In this document: piece by piece, positions 51,958 to 60,832 of the stretch
Numbering within the stretch: the stretch's first letter is position 1
Layout of the letters: the number at the start of each line of letters is the position of its first letter
Source of the DNA: Paenibacillus sp. JJ-223
Lineage (GTDB): Bacteria; Bacillota; Bacilli; Paenibacillales; Paenibacillaceae
Assembly: GCF_927798175.1 (NCBI RefSeq)
Contig: NZ_CAKMMP010000001.1
Location: 682,001-746,000 of the forward strand
Length of the DNA stretch: 64,000 bases
Direction of reading: 5' to 3'
The notes under the pieces: model-generated
What the model was told of the DNA's origin: nothing
Databases searched by the model: none
Seen by the model: only the letters and a program-made list of their open reading frames with translations
Made by a program: the position numbers and the translations under genes

Positions 51958-53316
51958 ATGTCCACCAATCCACAATCTGCCATCACTGCGCTTCGGGTTT
52001 CCGACAACGGTCGCTATCTGGAAACGTCGGAAGGAGTCCCTTTTTTTTGGCTCGGTGACACGGCGTGGGAACTTCTGCATCGTTTGAACCGGAAAGAGAG
52101 CGAACTGTACCTCCGTACAAGGGCCGAACAGCGTTTCACAGTCATTCAAACGGTGCTGCTGGCCGAGTTCAGCGGTACCACAACGGGCAATGCTCAAGGC
52201 AGACTGCCTTTTCATATGGACGAGAATGGTCAACCTGATCCAGCCCATCCGGATACCGATGGACCTTACTCCTATTGGGATCATGTGGACGCCATGCTGA
52301 AACTTGCAGGCAGCCTTGGGCTGTATGTTGCACTGCTCCCGACTTGGGGTGACAAGTTCAACAAGAAGTGGGGGAAAGGGCCGGAAATATTTACACCGGA
52401 AACGGCCTCTGATTACGGAAAATGGCTGGGTCAGCGATACGCTGAATATCCTCAGATTATCTGGGTACTGGGGGGAGACCGTCCACTGGAGACGAAGCGC
52501 CATTTCGACATCGTCACGTCCATGGCACAGGGGCTGAAACAAGGTGGTGCCCGGCAGCTTATGGCTTTCCATCCACCGGGATGCGATTCATCTTCCCGCC
52601 AACTTCATGATGAGTCATGGCTTGATTTCAACATGATTCAATCCGGACACGGAGAGCGGGAGATTACCAATGATAGACGTGTGCAGCAAGATTATGAGCG
52701 CAAGCCGGTGAAACCCACGCTTGATGCCGAGCCATGTTACGAGGATATTCCTGTCGGGTTCCGGGGTGAACAGGGCTATTTCGATGCGGCGGATGTGAGG
52801 AAAGCTGTGTATTACGCTTTATTTGCCGGCGCGCTGGGTCATACGTATGGACACCATTCGATATGGTCAATGTACCAAGGTCCGCATGATCTCATTGAAT
52901 CGAACAGCCAAGGCGATTATTTCATTATGCCATGGCTTGAAGCACTGCATCGTCCGGGAGCAAAGCAGATGAGCCATGCGCGTGCATTGCTCGAAGGGGA
53001 GCTGGGCCCGGATTGGAGACCCAATTCGAATCTGATTCATCAGAACCGTGCAGGCGCGAATCATGCCGTTGCTGCTCAGAATAAATATAACGCTTACATT
53101 TATCTGCCCAATGGCTTGTACGTTGACGTCGTCATGGGGTATATTGAGGGCAAGCAAGCGAATGCCATGTGGTTTTGCCCCAGAACAGGAGATACGACCA
53201 AGGTTTCTTCAGATTCAGATTCAGATTCTACAATACCGAATCAAGGCATTCAACGTTTTGCAGCCCCAACCAGCGGAAGAGGGAATGACTGGATTTTGAT
53301 TTTGAAGGGGGTCTAA
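51958..53316 (+). CDS. GH140-like (DUF4038) glycoside hydrolase, putative apiosidase
   Basis: ATG 51958 follows AGGGAGGG. The 452-residue protein matches the DUF4038 catalytic domain by FFWLGDTAWELLHRLNRKE, LYVALLPTWGDKFNKKWG, IFTPETASDYGKWLGQRY and WVLGGDRPLETK, and the C-terminal beta-domain often called collagen-binding-like (AYIYLPNGLYVDV, RFAAPTSGRGNDWILIL). Asp in the GGDR segment is a likely catalytic residue. Characterised GH140 members cut apiose in rhamnogalacturonan-II. There is no signal peptide, so it acts on imported oligosaccharides. A run of Ser-Asp (three TCAGAT units) marks the C-terminal linker. The YesN gene follows after 3 bp. Confidence 0.82.
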   Translation: MSTNPQSAITALRVSDNGRYLETSEGVPFFWLGDTAWELLHRLNRKESELYLRTRAEQRFTVIQTVLLAEFSGTTTGNAQGRLPFHMDENGQPDPAHPDTDGPYSYWDHVDAMLKLAGSLGLYVALLPTWGDKFNKKWGKGPEIFTPETASDYGKWLGQRYAEYPQIIWVLGGDRPLETKRHFDIVTSMAQGLKQGGARQLMAFHPPGCDSSSRQLHDESWLDFNMIQSGHGEREITNDRRVQQDYERKPVKPTLDAEPCYEDIPVGFRGEQGYFDAADVRKAVYYALFAGALGHTYGHHSIWSMYQGPHDLIESNSQGDYFIMPWLEALHRPGAKQMSHARALLEGELGPDWRPNSNLIHQNRAGANHAVAAQNKYNAYIYLPNGLYVDVVMGYIEGKQANAMWFCPRTGDTTKVSSDSDSDSTIPNQGIQRFAAPTSGRGNDWILILKGV

Positions 53317-53319
53317 CGC

Positions 53320-54942
53320 ATGTATAAGGTGATGATCGTCGAGGATGAAATGCTCGTTCGCATCGGACTGAAAAATTCCGTCGAATGGAGCAAATTCGGG
53401 TTGGAGGTCACTGCCGATTTCCCGGATGGCCTGGCCGCATGGGATTATTATGAACGCGAGAAACCCGACGTGGTCATTACCGATATCAGTATGCCAAGAA
53501 TGGATGGCATGGAGCTGATCTCCAACATCCGCAAGCAAGACAAACATACACGCGTCGTTGTGCTGTCATGTCTCGAAGAGTTTGAGCTGGCCCGGAAAGC
53601 ACTGACGCTGGACGTGTCCAGCTATATTCTGAAGCTGACCATGACCGAAGAAGAGATTGAGCAGGTGCTGACAGGAGTCAGGGAAGAGCTGGATCAGCAG
53701 CATACCCCGCCTCAACCGCAAGGCAGGACAGGGACGGCGTCTCCGGATATGGAGCTTGTGAAGGAAAAGATGTTTAAAGATTTTATGTTCTATCGCATTT
53801 TCTCAACGGAGGAATTCGCCAGGTTCGTCTCGGAGAGCGGTCTGCGCCTTTCGCCCGTTCGTCTTGTCGTGTGCGTAATGGAAGTGGACCGTTATGCCTC
53901 GCTCAAGGAACGTTTTCGGGATGAACACGGCCATTTGGTCAAGATGTCGCTGTTAAACATTTTAAGCGAGATCATGTCCGGTTATAAACGGGGAGAGGCG
54001 GTTCAGATCAACGACCGGCATTACGCGCTTGTATTGCATTTTGCCGATATGTTGTCCGAACAAGCCATCGTGCAGGAGCTTCGTCAGTTGCTCGAACATG
54101 TTCAGGATACGATTCGTCATTATTTCAACAGTACCGTTTCGTTCGGGATCAGCAGCATCAACGGGGGTTATGATTCGCTGCCGAGACAATACGCCGAAGC
54201 ACAGCGCGCATTGCAGCGTAAATTCATCACCGGCCCGGGACAACATCATCAAGGAATAGGGCGTGCGGACCATTCGGGCGTGCTTGGGCGACTTGAACGG
54301 CTTCGAGGCCACACACCTATTCGGGAATTGCTTCCGTCACTTAAACAGAAAGAATACGACGAATTCCTGGATGAGATTGAACGCGGCATGAACGAAGAGC
54401 GAAAATCAATGGAGATCACCATTTACCAGCTTGTGCAATGGATTAATACGAATGTATACGATCATAACAATGAGAAAACGCTGCTGCTCAGCATGAACGA
54501 AAAGTTGGAAACCTGTGACACGATGCCGGATATGCTTGACCAGGTCCTTATCTATATTGACACCTTGGTTGAATTGATTCGCAAACGCTTACAAATGAGT
54601 GACGAGATTACCCGCGCCATTGAGTACATCAAGCGTCATTATACCGAAAACATCAGTCTCCAGATGGTTGCAGATCATGTAGGTCTAAGCATGGGGTATC
54701 TCAGCAACCTGTTCCGGAGAGAGCTGCAGATCACTTATATTGATTATGTGAACCGTTATCGGATTGAACGTGCCAAGGACCTGCTTGCCCAAAACCAACT
54801 GCGCTCTTCCGATGTGCCGGCTCTGGTCGGCTTTTCACCCGAGTATACGTATTTTAGCAAGGTATTCAAAAAGATCACAGGTCTTAATCCGAACGAATAC
54901 CGCCGCCAAACGACGCTCAAAGACAGAGGGTGCCATGAATGA
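53320..54942 (+). CDS. yesN: Response regulator, YesN/AraC type
   Basis: The 540-residue protein begins with a receiver domain (MYKVMIVEDEMLVR, phosphorylation Asp55 in VVITDISMPRMDG) and ends with an AraC-type helix-turn-helix (NISLQMVADHVGLSMGYLSNLFRRELQ... DVPALVGFSPEYTYFSKVFKK, residues about 435-535). The middle part is a YesN-type linker. It is the partner of the kinase that follows with 4-bp overlap. Such pairs activate nearby sugar transport and hydrolase operons when an oligosaccharide is sensed, so it likely controls the permease, binding-protein and hydrolase genes here. Confidence 0.9.
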   Translation: MYKVMIVEDEMLVRIGLKNSVEWSKFGLEVTADFPDGLAAWDYYEREKPDVVITDISMPRMDGMELISNIRKQDKHTRVVVLSCLEEFELARKALTLDVSSYILKLTMTEEEIEQVLTGVREELDQQHTPPQPQGRTGTASPDMELVKEKMFKDFMFYRIFSTEEFARFVSESGLRLSPVRLVVCVMEVDRYASLKERFRDEHGHLVKMSLLNILSEIMSGYKRGEAVQINDRHYALVLHFADMLSEQAIVQELRQLLEHVQDTIRHYFNSTVSFGISSINGGYDSLPRQYAEAQRALQRKFITGPGQHHQGIGRADHSGVLGRLERLRGHTPIRELLPSLKQKEYDEFLDEIERGMNEERKSMEITIYQLVQWINTNVYDHNNEKTLLLSMNEKLETCDTMPDMLDQVLIYIDTLVELIRKRLQMSDEITRAIEYIKRHYTENISLQMVADHVGLSMGYLSNLFRRELQITYIDYVNRYRIERAKDLLAQNQLRSSDVPALVGFSPEYTYFSKVFKKITGLNPNEYRRQTTLKDRGCHE

Positions 54943-56762
54943 GGACATCCGTCAAATCCCTGTTTGTCTCCAGACAGCTCCGAACACAGCTTATTCTGTA
55001 TATTATGGTCATCAGCCTCGCCGTACTGGCGGGGGCTTCTTATTTTATTTATTCCTTTATGCAGAACATGATCAAAATCCAGAACGAACGATTGCTCTAC
55101 CAGCAATTCCAACAGCTTGACCATAACATAGGCGGCCTCGTGAAAGAGATCGATCGCTTATCCATGCTTTTTCTGCGGGATGATCACATTCAGCAGTTTT
55201 TGTACAAAATTTCGGAGAAAACGGAAGAGGAATTTCTCGAATCGAAAAACGACGTGCAGCGGGTGATCGCCGATTTCATCGACAACTACAACTATATTGA
55301 CTCGATTTATATTACGGCGAACAATCTCGGGGCAGTAGGAGGAAGTCAGAAGCGGACGCTCGTTTACGATCGGGAAGCATGGCAGGAGAGTTTCTTTACT
55401 TCTGAGCCCTTCCGTCAAACGCTTGAACAGTATCCTCATCTGGTTATCCATTCCGGGATCAAGAAATCGTTCTACAATCCGTATCTGACCGGAGAAAACG
55501 ATGGTTACCTGATCAGCCTGATGCGGGGCACGCGTGCCATCTATGATCCAACAACAAGCGCCACGCTGATTTTTAATATCGATGAACGGTATCTGTCATC
55601 CATCTATGCGACGGCGCTGAACAGTGAAGAAGGCGATATGTATATCGCCAGCGCTGACGGAACAATCATTTCGGCCAGTGAGGCGGATCGGGTAGGTACG
55701 CAGAGCCACTTCAAACCGGGTGCGGAACTGACGGACGGAGCTTACGGAAGCCTGGATGACGAAAAGGCCGGACGCAGCATGCAGGTTGTATATTACAAAC
55801 TCCATGATGGCGGTTGGTACCTGCTGAAAGAAATTCCGCTCAGTCAGTACGCAGACCAGATTCTAGGCGTTCAACGAATGCTTGTACTGGTGTTCACGAT
55901 CAGTGTGCTCGCGATATTCATAGCCTCCTACTTCTGGCTTCGCAAAATCATCAAACCGCTCAACCAATTGTCCGGCAAAATGAAAGACATGAGCCGCGGT
56001 GAACTCGGGGTTACCGTCGATCATGTTCCGAATAATGAGCTGGGCACGGTCATCCGCCGCTTTAATGAGATGTCGCTCAGCATGGTAGAACTGGTGAACA
56101 AAAACAATGAGATTCAGGAGAAAAAGAGGGAGCTGGAACTGGAGGCACTACAGTATCAGATTAATCCGCATTTCCTGTACAACACCCTGAACATGATCCG
56201 CTGGATGGCTGTCATTGTGAAGGCGGACAACATCGTAAATACGATTGTAGCACTGGGCAATATTTTGCGCCCCGTATTCTCCAGCAAAGACTCGATGTGT
56301 TCCCTGCGGGACGAACTGTCGTATCTGGACAATTATCTGAAGATCATTAACATGCGATTCAACAATAATATTACGTTTACGATGGATGTGGATGAAGAGT
56401 GGATGGATTGTCAGGTGCCGCGTTTTATTCTGCAGCCGCTGCTGGAAAATTCCATTGCTTCCGGCAGACAGAGCGAAGATTTTGCCATCCAGATCGGAAT
56501 TACTGCCTCGGGCGACCATGACCGTCTGATGCTGAGCGTCACCGATTCCGGCGTCGGAATGGATGCAGAGAGCCTCTTCATGTTAAACGAAAAGCTGGCC
56601 AAGGGGGAATCGCCCAAATCCACCGTTGGCGGGAGCGGAATCGGACTGAATAACGTCAATAAACGGATTCGTTTGTATTATGGACCGGACTTCGGCATTC
56701 ACTTCGTTCCGGCCGATCAAGGTGCTGAGGCCATCGTTACCTTGCCTGTACATCGATTATAG
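54939..56762 (+). CDS. yesM: Sensor histidine kinase, YesM type
   Basis: The 607-residue protein has a membrane helix at residues 15-40, an outer sensing region of about 260 residues (Cache-like), a second helix (LVLVFTISVLAIFIASYFW), a HAMP segment ending RRFNEMS and the kinase core: phospho-acceptor His411 in QINPHFLYNTL, N-box LLENSIASG, and the ATP lid DSGVGM and GGSGIGLNNV. The 4-bp overlap with yesN couples both. It probably senses an oligosaccharide, directly or through the binding protein encoded at 58980, and phosphorylates YesN. Confidence 0.92.
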   Translation: MRTSVKSLFVSRQLRTQLILYIMVISLAVLAGASYFIYSFMQNMIKIQNERLLYQQFQQLDHNIGGLVKEIDRLSMLFLRDDHIQQFLYKISEKTEEEFLESKNDVQRVIADFIDNYNYIDSIYITANNLGAVGGSQKRTLVYDREAWQESFFTSEPFRQTLEQYPHLVIHSGIKKSFYNPYLTGENDGYLISLMRGTRAIYDPTTSATLIFNIDERYLSSIYATALNSEEGDMYIASADGTIISASEADRVGTQSHFKPGAELTDGAYGSLDDEKAGRSMQVVYYKLHDGGWYLLKEIPLSQYADQILGVQRMLVLVFTISVLAIFIASYFWLRKIIKPLNQLSGKMKDMSRGELGVTVDHVPNNELGTVIRRFNEMSLSMVELVNKNNEIQEKKRELELEALQYQINPHFLYNTLNMIRWMAVIVKADNIVNTIVALGNILRPVFSSKDSMCSLRDELSYLDNYLKIINMRFNNNITFTMDVDEEWMDCQVPRFILQPLLENSIASGRQSEDFAIQIGITASGDHDRLMLSVTDSGVGMDAESLFMLNEKLAKGESPKSTVGGSGIGLNNVNKRIRLYYGPDFGIHFVPADQGAEAIVTLPVHRL

Positions 56763-56952
56763 AAGAGGAGCTGCGGCTTCGAATGATCCATGCTCTCGTG
56801 AGCTTCGCCGGAAGGCAGCACATGAGGGCGTTTTTTTCATATTGGAGCCCTGTTTATTCGTTCAAGCGGAGCCTCAAAATTGTTCAAGTCGGCTCGCGGG
56901 GCAGCTTTGTTTTTTCAAGCAGATCAGGGGATCTTTCATTCAAGGGTAATAA

Positions 56953-56966
56953 AGAAAGCGTTATCA
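56953..56966. promoter_or_regulatory. Candidate cre site before the permease genes
   Basis: AGAAAGCGTTATCA differs at its first base from the CcpA consensus TGAAAGCGNTWTCA-like pattern. It lies 46 bp before ATG 57013, where it could repress the transporter operon in glucose. The 250-bp gap around it (56763-57012) otherwise shows only a weak hairpin with seven Ts near 56785-56835. Confidence 0.6.
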
Positions 56967-57012
56967 TATGAATAAGCCAAAACGAAAGCACACGCACAAA
57001 GGAGAAATTCAT

Positions 57013-57954
57013 ATGCAACGTACCAAGACCCTGAACGGCGCCGCAACCCAAAGGACCGGCAAGCTGAATCGCAAGGATGGCATGCACCTCCTGCTTCTGG
57101 CCACGCCATTCATACTGTTTACGCTGGCCTTCAGCTATGTCCCTTTATTTGGATGGATCTACGCATTCTTTGATTACAAACCAGGCATACCGCTTCAACA
57201 AACCCCTTTTCTGGGGCTGGAAAATTTCCGCAACATGTTCGATGATCCACGGATGGGGCCCGTGCTGGCGAACACGCTGGCACTGAGCTTGTTGTCCATT
57301 GCCACCGCCCCGGTACCGATGCTGCTTGCCATACTGATCTCGGAAGTTCGCTCCGGCTGGTTCAAACGTCTGGTGCAGACCGTCTCTACACTGCCGAATT
57401 ATATCAGCTGGATCATCGTATTTTCCCTCGCATTCAGCATGTTCAGTACGGAGGGAGCCGTCAATTCCATCATGATGAAAACGGGGATCGGCAGTCCACC
57501 CGTGGATATCCTCGGTAACTATGACCGGGTATGGACGGTGCAAACGTTGCTGCTGCTGTGGAAGTCCGCAGGATGGAGCGCCATCATCTATCTGGCTGCC
57601 ATCGTTGGCATAGACAGCGAACAGTACGATGCAGCCAAGGTGGATGGCGCCGGGCGCATGCGTACGATCTGGCACATTACGCTGCCAAGCATCATGCCGA
57701 CCTTCATTGTGCTTCTGCTGCTCTCCGTCAGCAACCTGCTGTCCGCAGGGTTTGAGCAATATCTCGTGTTCAGCAACGTCATGATTGCAGACCGGATCGA
57801 AGTGCTTGACCTCTACGTATACCGGCTTGGACTTGTGACGGGTGACTACTCGTACTCGACGGCTGTGGGCATTTTCAAAACCGTAATCAGTGTTCTGCTG
57901 CTCTTCAGCGTCAACATTCTATCCAAGAAAGTTCGCGGTCAAGGCATCGTCTGA
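57013..57954 (+). CDS. Sugar ABC transporter permease, LplB type
   Basis: ATG 57013 is chosen because AAAGGAG lies 7-13 bp upstream; an ATG at 56968 also opens the frame. The 313-residue protein has six helices, starting LLLLATPFILFTLAFSYVPL, the EAA loop DAAKVDGAGRMRTIWHITLP (about residues 205-225) and the ending ILSKKVRGQGIV. It pairs with the next permease to import an oligosaccharide delivered by the lipoprotein encoded at 58980. Confidence 0.92.
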   Translation: MQRTKTLNGAATQRTGKLNRKDGMHLLLLATPFILFTLAFSYVPLFGWIYAFFDYKPGIPLQQTPFLGLENFRNMFDDPRMGPVLANTLALSLLSIATAPVPMLLAILISEVRSGWFKRLVQTVSTLPNYISWIIVFSLAFSMFSTEGAVNSIMMKTGIGSPPVDILGNYDRVWTVQTLLLLWKSAGWSAIIYLAAIVGIDSEQYDAAKVDGAGRMRTIWHITLPSIMPTFIVLLLLSVSNLLSAGFEQYLVFSNVMIADRIEVLDLYVYRLGLVTGDYSYSTAVGIFKTVISVLLLFSVNILSKKVRGQGIV

Positions 57955-57979
57955 CCCCAGGGAAAGGAGCAAAACAAAT

Positions 57980-58900
57980 ATGCGCACACAACCCACAGGA
58001 CAGACGCTTCGTCCCGTCCGCCATACCGACTGGAAAGACCTTACGTTCACCCTGTTTAATTACATCGCGCTGTCCCTGCTTGTCATCATCACCATTTATC
58101 CGTTCTATTATATTTTCATCTATTCGATCAGCGATCCCATCGAGGTTCAGAAAGGCGTATATTTCTGGCCAGCCGGCTTCTCCCTTGAAGCATACCAAGC
58201 GACGGTACAGTTGCCGGGCATCATGGACGCTGCCATTGTAAGTGTCTCCCGGACCGTGCTCGGAACGTTGATTACGGTGTTCAGCTGTTCCTTCTTTGCC
58301 TATCTCATTACCAAAGAAGAGATGCCGTTCCGCAAAATCATTTACCGTTTTGTACTGATTACCATGTACTTCAATGCAGGCTTTATCCCATGGTATCTGA
58401 CCATGAAAACCTATGGATTGCAGAACAATTTCCTGCTGTACATCATTCCAAGCGCGATGTCGGGCTTTAACATCATTTTGATCAAAACGTTCATCGAACA
58501 GCTGCCCGCATCCCTGGAGGAATCGGCCAAAATCGATGGGGCCGGCTACTTCCGGATCTATCGCAGCATCATTTTCCCGCTGTCAATGCCGATCATCGCC
58601 ACCATTGCCGTATTCTCCGCCGTAGGTCAGTGGAATACCTGGTTCGACAACTTTTTCCTGGTGGAAAATCCGAAGCTGCAAACGTTGCAACTGGTGCTCT
58701 ACAACTTCCTGAACCAGTCCAGCAACCTGTCCAATATGACGACAGAGGAGTTGACCCGCGGAGATGTTGTCCGGACGCTCACACCGCAGTCCATTCGCAT
58801 GACCATTACGATGCTTGTCACGCTGCCGATTGTACTGGTGTATCCGATGCTGCAGCGGTATTTTGTCAAAGGCATCATGATGGGAGCCGTCAAGGGTTGA
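57980..58900 (+). CDS. Carbohydrate ABC transporter permease, LplC type
   Basis: ATG 57980 has AAAGGAG upstream; a longer frame from 57890 overlaps the previous gene without a ribosome site. The 306-residue protein has YIALSLLVIITIYPFYYIFIYSISD as first helix, the EAA loop EESAKIDGAGYFRIYRSIIFP near residues 190-210 and the standard ending RYFVKGIMMGAVKG. It is the partner of the LplB-type permease. Confidence 0.92.
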   Translation: MRTQPTGQTLRPVRHTDWKDLTFTLFNYIALSLLVIITIYPFYYIFIYSISDPIEVQKGVYFWPAGFSLEAYQATVQLPGIMDAAIVSVSRTVLGTLITVFSCSFFAYLITKEEMPFRKIIYRFVLITMYFNAGFIPWYLTMKTYGLQNNFLLYIIPSAMSGFNIILIKTFIEQLPASLEESAKIDGAGYFRIYRSIIFPLSMPIIATIAVFSAVGQWNTWFDNFFLVENPKLQTLQLVLYNFLNQSSNLSNMTTEELTRGDVVRTLTPQSIRMTITMLVTLPIVLVYPMLQRYFVKGIMMGAVKG

Positions 58901-58979
58901 GGCTGAAAAATGGTGCAACCAAACCGGATTATCCGGCAATCGCCGATAATTATAGAAGAAGAAACAGGAGGGTTATGAC

Positions 58980-60728
58980 ATGAGAACTAAAAAGTCGTTC
59001 CGCCAAGTCATCGCACTGCTCATGATGACGTCTTTGCTGCTGGCAGCTTGTACGGGCAGCGGCTCGGGAACAGGCCAGACCAGCACGGGCGAAACCGGTT
59101 CGTCAGACACGGGCTCGGACAAAGACCTCGTGACGCTGCGAGTGCTCATCATGGAAACCGGCTCCAAGTGGAATACGCAGCAGAACAATGAAGTGGCCGA
59201 AGCCATTGCCGAGAAGATCGGTGTCAACATTGAATACGTTGAAGCAGACGAAAACAAATTCAATGTATTGCTCGCTGGCGGCGATCTGCCCGACCTGGTG
59301 CGCACGGACGTGAACAAATATCAAAAACAACTGATTGAAGGGGATCTGATCGTTCCGCTCGACGATCTGCTCGCTACATCCGGCAAAGACATTACGGCGA
59401 ACATCGGTACTGTGGTCGAATACAGCAAAAAGAACTGGAGCAACGGTACCGGCAACCTGTATTTCCTGCCTCCCCAAGTGCAATCCAAACCGGGAACTTC
59501 AATTGCGCCAATCACTATAGGCCCGACGATTCGTTGGGACTGGTACAAGGAGATTGGCACACCGGAAATGGCCACAATGGATGACTTGCTGGACGTTGTC
59601 GAAACAATTGTGGAGAAGCACCCGCAGACCGAAGACGGCAAAAAGGTGTACGGCGTGTCCATGTGGCAAGATTGGGGATTATGGCCTTATACGATTCCGC
59701 CAGTCATCTTTACCGAGAATGTAGGGGCTACAAGCGACCTGACTGCATCCAAAGTTGGCGGGAGCGACTTCATCAGCAACTTGACCGACGAGTCCTCCAA
59801 TTTCTGGACTGCACTGAACTTCTATAACAAGGCTCAACGCAGAGGATTGCTCGATCCGGATTCCCTGACGATGAAGAACAATGACTACATGGCAAAGGCA
59901 ACTGCAGGACAGATCGTTGTTGGTCCCGCCACCTGGGCGATGGGGGATTTCAATGCACAGCATGCCAATGACGGCAAAGGATATCTGGTTGTGCCTGCCG
60001 GCAAACTGGCCTGGACGGGTGCAGTCAATCCGCTCGGATGGCAGGATAAAGCCTACAGCATATCCAAAACATCAAAACATCCTGAAAAAGCGATGGAATT
60101 CCTCAATTATATTTACTCTTATGAGGGTGCACGCACCATGTATAACGGCGTAGAAGGCAAGCACTGGAAGATGGTGGACGGCAAACCGACACTCACGGAC
60201 GAAACACTCGCATTGAAAGCAGCAGGCGGAGCTCCCTACGAAGCAACCGGACTTTCGCTGGATCGCAACATCATCGGTCTTGGCGGCAACATGATCAATC
60301 CCGATGACAAGATGCCGGTCGACCTCTTTACCTCGGAGGAGGCGCTGTCCAAAGCGGCGACTCCGCTTGAGAAAGATTTTGCAGAACACTATGGCGCTTC
60401 TTACTCGGGAGAGGTATTCAAAAAGTTGATCGATGAAGGCAAACTAAATACGTTCACCACCTGGATGAATGGCATGACGGACGAGGAGATCGTGCAGCGC
60501 AACACCGTTCCGGGCGTAACCTTGGACGACAAGCTGAAGAAACAGGAAGCCGAACTTAAAGAGCTGGCTGCGCGCGAAGCGGCCAAAGTTATTCTTTCCA
60601 AGGATGAACAGGCATTCGAAGCAAATAAACAGGCTGCGCTTGCGGCATTCAAAAAAGCAGGAGCAGATGAGTTTACGGCCTGGTATAACGCCGAAGTGCA
60701 GCGGCTTCGTCAAGCTCACGGGCTGTAA
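58980..60728 (+). CDS. Extracellular solute-binding lipoprotein
   Basis: AGGAGGGTT precedes ATG 58980. The 582-residue protein has a lipoprotein signal peptide ending in the lipobox LLAAC, a Gly/Ser/Thr linker (TGSGSGTGQTSTGETGSSD) and a large LplA/YtcQ-type body with IGVNIEYVEADENKFNVLLAGGDLPDLVR, then aromatic-rich loops (WDWYKEIGTPEM...). A terminator follows at 60763, so the permease and binding-protein genes form one unit. It would bind the oligosaccharide released by the hydrolases; size and composition suggest a large or charged oligosaccharide such as a pectin fragment. Confidence 0.93.
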   Translation: MRTKKSFRQVIALLMMTSLLLAACTGSGSGTGQTSTGETGSSDTGSDKDLVTLRVLIMETGSKWNTQQNNEVAEAIAEKIGVNIEYVEADENKFNVLLAGGDLPDLVRTDVNKYQKQLIEGDLIVPLDDLLATSGKDITANIGTVVEYSKKNWSNGTGNLYFLPPQVQSKPGTSIAPITIGPTIRWDWYKEIGTPEMATMDDLLDVVETIVEKHPQTEDGKKVYGVSMWQDWGLWPYTIPPVIFTENVGATSDLTASKVGGSDFISNLTDESSNFWTALNFYNKAQRRGLLDPDSLTMKNNDYMAKATAGQIVVGPATWAMGDFNAQHANDGKGYLVVPAGKLAWTGAVNPLGWQDKAYSISKTSKHPEKAMEFLNYIYSYEGARTMYNGVEGKHWKMVDGKPTLTDETLALKAAGGAPYEATGLSLDRNIIGLGGNMINPDDKMPVDLFTSEEALSKAATPLEKDFAEHYGASYSGEVFKKLIDEGKLNTFTTWMNGMTDEEIVQRNTVPGVTLDDKLKKQEAELKELAAREAAKVILSKDEQAFEANKQAALAAFKKAGADEFTAWYNAEVQRLRQAHGL

Positions 60729-60762
60729 TACGACTTCGCTCGCAACGGCAAGCGTCATGAAG

Positions 60763-60799
60763 AGGGGCTAAAGCTGTGAAGTTTTAGCCCCTTATTATT
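60763..60799 (+). terminator. Terminator after the binding-protein gene
   Basis: AGGGGCTAAA (60763-60772) pairs with TTTAGCCCCT (60783-60792) and is followed by TTATTATT. It may allow some read-through to the hydrolase gene that starts 34 bp later. Confidence 0.85.
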
Positions 60800-60832
60800 G
60801 AAACATACAGGGGAACGGGAGTTGATGCAGCA

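Noticed and set aside
53208..53230. Short tandem repeat of TCAGAT, three units
   Set aside because: It encodes a Ser-Asp linker inside the GH140-like gene; too short to be a regulatory or phase-variable repeat.
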